Source of the DNA: Actinobacteria bacterium UBA7422
GTDB taxonomy: Bacteria > Actinomycetota > Actinomycetes > S36-B12
Length of the DNA: 13,693 bases
Direction of reading: 5' to 3'
NCBI GenBank assembly: GCA_002469525.1
Contig: DKME01000152.1
Coordinates: forward strand, 1,440-15,132
Positions 11,551 to 13,693 of this stretch are shown piece after piece. Both the position numbers and the translations under genes were made by a program. Numbering within the stretch: position 1 is the stretch's first letter; each line of letters starts with the position of its first letter. The notes under the pieces were generated by a model. The model saw only the letters and a list, made by a program, of their open reading frames with translations. It did not search any database and was not told where the DNA came from.

Positions 11551-12684
11551 GTGTCTTTCACCCTCCATATACATGGCGAGAAATGGCAAACCCACCTGCA
11601 ATCCGTAGTCAAGGCTGTCACTAGCGCCAGTGGAAGCTCTCCCGTTCCGGTGATCAAAGGAAACGGCTACGGACTCGGGCAGGAACTCCTGGCTGCGACG
11701 GCAATGGACCTTGGTGCCGACACGATTGCAGTCGGTACTGTCTTTGAAATTGAATCCGTCGTCAGTATCACCCAAGGCGACATAGTTGTTTTGCAACCAT
11801 TTGATCCTCGTGATTCGGGGGCGGCCGCCAAGTGGTGGGAAATCGGTGAAAAGTTTTACTCCGGTCGAATCATTCGCACTGTCTCAAATCTTGAAGCACT
11901 GATTGAACTCGCGACAGGTGCCGGTGGGGTAAGGGTGATCCTGGAAGCTCGAAGCTCAATGCTTCGCTTCGGTTTCACCGAGCCCGAACTCGTCGGAGCC
12001 CTAGCTAACTCTGAGATTCGAAGTGCCCTAGCAGTTGGGCGGATTTTTATTGAAGGCCTTTCCGTCCATCTCCCAATCGAGCGCAGCGCTCTTGACTCCC
12101 ATGCCGTTGAGGTGATGCGGTGGGCCGGGTTATGGGAGGCTGAAACCGCGGTGTGGGAGGGGTATTCACCACCAGCTCCGCTCATTTGGGTGTCGCACTG
12201 CACCGATTCAGAACTTGCCACCATTCGTCAGAGCGTGAGTGAATTAATCGTGCGCATGCGCGTTGGAACGCGACTCTGGTTGGGTGATCGTTCGGCACTT
12301 TCAGCTTATGGAACAGTGTTGGCAGTTCACCCAGTGGCTGAAGGCGTCAAAGTTGGTTACCGCCAGCGCAGTGCCGGCAAGAACGCAACCCTGGTCGTTG
12401 TCAGCGGTGGCACAGCCAACGGAATCGGCCTCTCGGCACCTTCCCCCACAAGTTCACTTCGCCAGCGAGTCACCTCTTTCGGTATTGGCGCTCTCGATGC
12501 AACCGGCCGCGCGATGTCCCCGTTTAAGATCGGCGGGAAACAGCGCTGGTTTGCTGAGCCGCCGCACCAACATGTATCAATGTTGTGGTTGAACAACGAA
12601 TCGGTGCTGCCCCAAATCGGGGATCACATCAGTGCTGAGATTCGGTTCACAACTACGCGGTTTGACTCCATTTCAATCTCGTAA
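11551..12684 (+). CDS. Alanine racemase-like PLP enzyme (divergent)
   Basis: 377 residues, the usual length for alanine racemase. The PLP lysine motif is VIKGNGYGLG with Lys36 (canonical V-K-A-x-A-Y-G-H-G). Also visible are SMLRFGF (the canonical M-x-R-x-G), EGLSVHL, and MRVGTRLWLG with Arg237, the residue expected to contact the PLP ring nitrogen. VKVGYRQR has Tyr270, aligning with the second catalytic base (Tyr265 of the Geobacillus enzyme, in VSYG). The usual GYADG motif is replaced by SGGTANG, and the Asn-Ser pair in the middle of the barrel reads SHCTDSE. The catalytic pair is kept but the substrate end is altered, so another amino acid or a dedicated wall role is possible. The GTG start is supported by the -10 box 6 nt upstream. 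It lies 35 bp after the FemAB gene. Confidence 0.85.
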   Translation: MSFTLHIHGEKWQTHLQSVVKAVTSASGSSPVPVIKGNGYGLGQELLAATAMDLGADTIAVGTVFEIESVVSITQGDIVVLQPFDPRDSGAAAKWWEIGEKFYSGRIIRTVSNLEALIELATGAGGVRVILEARSSMLRFGFTEPELVGALANSEIRSALAVGRIFIEGLSVHLPIERSALDSHAVEVMRWAGLWEAETAVWEGYSPPAPLIWVSHCTDSELATIRQSVSELIVRMRVGTRLWLGDRSALSAYGTVLAVHPVAEGVKVGYRQRSAGKNATLVVVSGGTANGIGLSAPSPTSSLRQRVTSFGIGALDATGRAMSPFKIGGKQRWFAEPPHQHVSMLWLNNESVLPQIGDHISAEIRFTTTRFDSISIS

Positions 12685-12792
12685 TACGTAACCAATGATC
12701 CATATCCGTCGTCCAAAGGCCTCGCACACACGAAATTCTTCACGAGCACGATTTTCATTGCGGGAATTACCTACAGCACGTTCGTAACCAGT

Positions 12793-12814
12793 TAATGTGC
12801 GGGTAATGTGCGGG
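12793..12814. repeat. Tandem repeat, 2 x 11 bp (TAATGTGCGGG)
   Basis: TAATGTGCGGG occurs twice without a break (12793-12803 and 12804-12814). The 11-bp period equals that of the second repeat set at 12950-12982, and the units share the core ATGTG. Confidence 0.9.
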
Positions 12815-12949
12815 AAATTTTGCCTATTACTTGTGACTAAGCCCTTACATTTGTGATAGCTGGAACCTTTATGGACTCCTTCGACCCACTTGTCATGTCA
12901 AATCCCTCGACAGATCGTCAAAGTTCGCCCATGGCCTCGCTTTGGCGAC

Positions 12950-12982
12950 GCAGTATGTGAGCAGTATGTGCGCAGTATGTGA
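12950..12982. repeat. Tandem repeat, 3 x 11 bp (GCAGTATGTG + A/C)
   Basis: Three units GCAGTATGTGA, GCAGTATGTGC and GCAGTATGTGA run without a break. On the minus strand they read TCACATACTGC, GCACATACTGC, TCACATACTGC. A 7-bp TCACA-type site repeated every 11 bp is the known layout of PhoP/OmpR-family regulator boxes, for example M. tuberculosis PhoP TCACAGC with 4-bp spacers. The similarity is by eye. Confidence 0.9.
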
Positions 12983-13060
12983 ACTGTGCGGATTGGATAC
13001 AAAAGCTATGAGGGACTTACCCATTCGACTCCCTAAAACGCCCTCAAAATCCGCACAGTT
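12982..13060. repeat. Long inverted repeat with 13-bp perfect arms
   Basis: AACTGTGCGGATT (12982-12994) and AATCCGCACAGTT (13048-13060) are perfect reverse complements 53 bp apart. Inside, TGAGGG (13009-13014) and CCCTCA (13041-13046) pair in register next to the right arm, leaving a 14-nt bulge on one side and 1 nt on the other. The right arm is followed only by TTGT, so a simple terminator is unlikely. It begins at the last base of the 3 x 11-bp tandem repeat. Confidence 0.85.
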
Positions 13061-13081
13061 TGTACAGCACTCAACAATTAC

Positions 13082-13693
13082 TCAACTAATTCCGTTGGAG
13101 TCTGACTTGGCTCTCACGTCGCGGATCACCATGACCGCAAAATAGATGGTTGCGGCAATGTGAACGAAAGTGGCTGCGGCGTACCACTGCGGGGTGAGTG
13201 TTTTGGAGTCGGTGATTCCGTAGCCGGCGAGGAACCACCAGATTGCGGCGAAGTAGATCACTTCACCGAACTGCCAGATCAGAAAGTCGCGCCAGTTCGG
13301 ACGGGCCAAGACTGCAAGCGGAACAAGCCACAGAACGTACTGGGGTGAGTAGACCTTATTAGTAACCACAAAAGCGGCGAGGATCAAGAACGAGATCTGG
13401 GCAATACTTGGGGTTGTTGGCGTCTTCTTAACCAGAATTGCGATTGCAATGAGTAGTAGTGCGAAAAGTGCTGTTGACGCAACATTGAGCAGGCTCTCCG
13501 GGATAGTGGGTAACCCGATTTGAGTTATCGCATACCAGAACGAGCCGAAGTCAATTGCCCTGCCGAAATTGAATGTGTAGAAAGTAACCCAACCCTCGAA
13601 GTTTGCGATTGCAAAAGGAATGTTGACTGCAAGGAAGGTCGTGACCGTTGCAATGAGCATGCTCAAGGTTGGACGCCAAGTTTTTGTCCGCCA
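13082..13693 (-). CDS. GT87/DUF2029-type membrane glycosyltransferase (partial, N-terminus outside window)
   Basis: The minus-strand frame is open to the window edge with no stop, so the first start-like codon inside (13666) is not the true start and only the last 204 residues are seen. It is polytopic, with a NIPFAIANFEGWVTFYTFNF region then RAIDFGSFWYAI and VVTNKVYSPQYVLWLVPLAV. These are characteristic of the C-terminal part of DUF2029/GT87 polyprenol-phosphate-dependent mannosyltransferase-like proteins of actinobacteria (PimE relatives). The last residues are cytoplasmic and charged (IRDVRAKSDSNGIS). In M. tuberculosis the homologous gene type lies immediately before rpsF in the same orientation. 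Here it ends 11.6 kb from rpsF. Donor and acceptor are unknown. Confidence 0.85.
   Translation of the reverse strand, partial: WRTKTWRPTLSMLIATVTTFLAVNIPFAIANFEGWVTFYTFNFGRAIDFGSFWYAITQIGLPTIPESLLNVASTALFALLLIAIAILVKKTPTTPSIAQISFLILAAFVVTNKVYSPQYVLWLVPLAVLARPNWRDFLIWQFGEVIYFAAIWWFLAGYGITDSKTLTPQWYAAATFVHIAATIYFAVMVIRDVRAKSDSNGIS

Larger units (their letters stand above)
12685..13081. other. Repeat-rich convergent intergenic region (397 bp)
   Basis: No coding frame is convincing between the convergent racemase-like and GT87-like genes. The region holds two sets of 11-bp tandem repeats and a long inverted repeat, listed separately. There is no T-rich terminator. The density of ordered repeats suggests a regulatory region or a non-coding RNA locus, but I cannot assign either. 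Confidence 0.5.

Noticed and set aside
1680..12684. Insertion sequence or prophage
   Set aside because: No transposase, integrase, terminal inverted repeats with target duplication, or phage structural genes could be found.
12793..13060. CRISPR array
   Set aside because: The repeats are only 11 bp and directly adjacent without spacers, there is a single long inverted repeat, and no cas genes are present.
12950..13060. Replication origin or iteron-type plasmid origin
   Set aside because: The surroundings are chromosomal, there is no replication initiator gene and no DnaA-box cluster was seen. The 11-bp phasing alone is not enough.

Overview
The window looks like chromosomal DNA of a free-living member of the Actinomycetota with intermediate G+C (about half by eye). 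The grounds are the rpsF-ssb-rpsR-rplI ribosomal/replication cluster with actinobacterial-type S18 and SSB sequences, a GT87/DUF2029-type membrane glycosyltransferase at the other end, a FemAB-type peptidoglycan transferase beside an alanine racemase-like gene, and many transcription units that appear leaderless (a -10 box exactly 6 nt before the start codon). I cannot name genus or species.

Layout. (1) 1-1524, minus strand: housekeeping operon rpsF, ssb, rpsR and the start of rplI (cut by the window edge). It is preceded by a structured leader that resembles the S6:S18 autoregulatory RNA. (2) 1577-3143: two divergent toxin-antitoxin modules, each a 4-base GTGA-overlapping antitoxin/PIN-toxin pair. 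One antitoxin is Phd/YefM type (minus strand) and one is ribbon-helix-helix type (plus strand). (3) 3188-6680: two genes with signal peptides, the second a truncated Gly-rich protein. Both are preceded by an identical 16-bp box at starts that differ by exactly 10 bp. Then come a NarL-type response regulator, a polytopic histidine kinase, and an in-frame 246-bp relic copy of the kinase C-terminus directly behind the kinase stop codon. (4) 6727-9031: a frameshifted FAS1 (fasciclin) domain gene and a DUF418 membrane protein on the minus strand, divergent from a TetR regulator across a 22-bp palindrome. (5) 9032-9433: about 400 bp without a confident gene. (6) 9446-12684, plus strand: exodeoxyribonuclease III, then a 14-codon leader ORF overlapping a FemAB-family aminoacyltransferase, then an alanine racemase-like protein. 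(7) 12685-13081: convergent intergenic region with 11-bp phased tandem repeats and a long inverted repeat. (8) 13082-13693: C-terminal half of a GT87-like membrane protein, minus strand.

How it fits together. In Mycobacterium tuberculosis the order ponA1 - GT87-like gene - (one gene) - rpsF - ssb - rpsR - rplI is contiguous (established knowledge). Here the GT87-like gene and rpsF face the same way but are about 11.6 kb apart. The block between them holds two toxin-antitoxin modules, a signalling cassette with possible secreted targets, decayed genes, a DNA-repair gene and two cell-envelope genes, and looks like accessory DNA accumulated in a conserved neighbourhood. The strongest candidates for something undescribed are the two-component system with its shared upstream box on two secreted-protein genes, the leaderless leader ORF upstream of the FemAB gene, and the repeat-rich intergenic region at 12793-13060.
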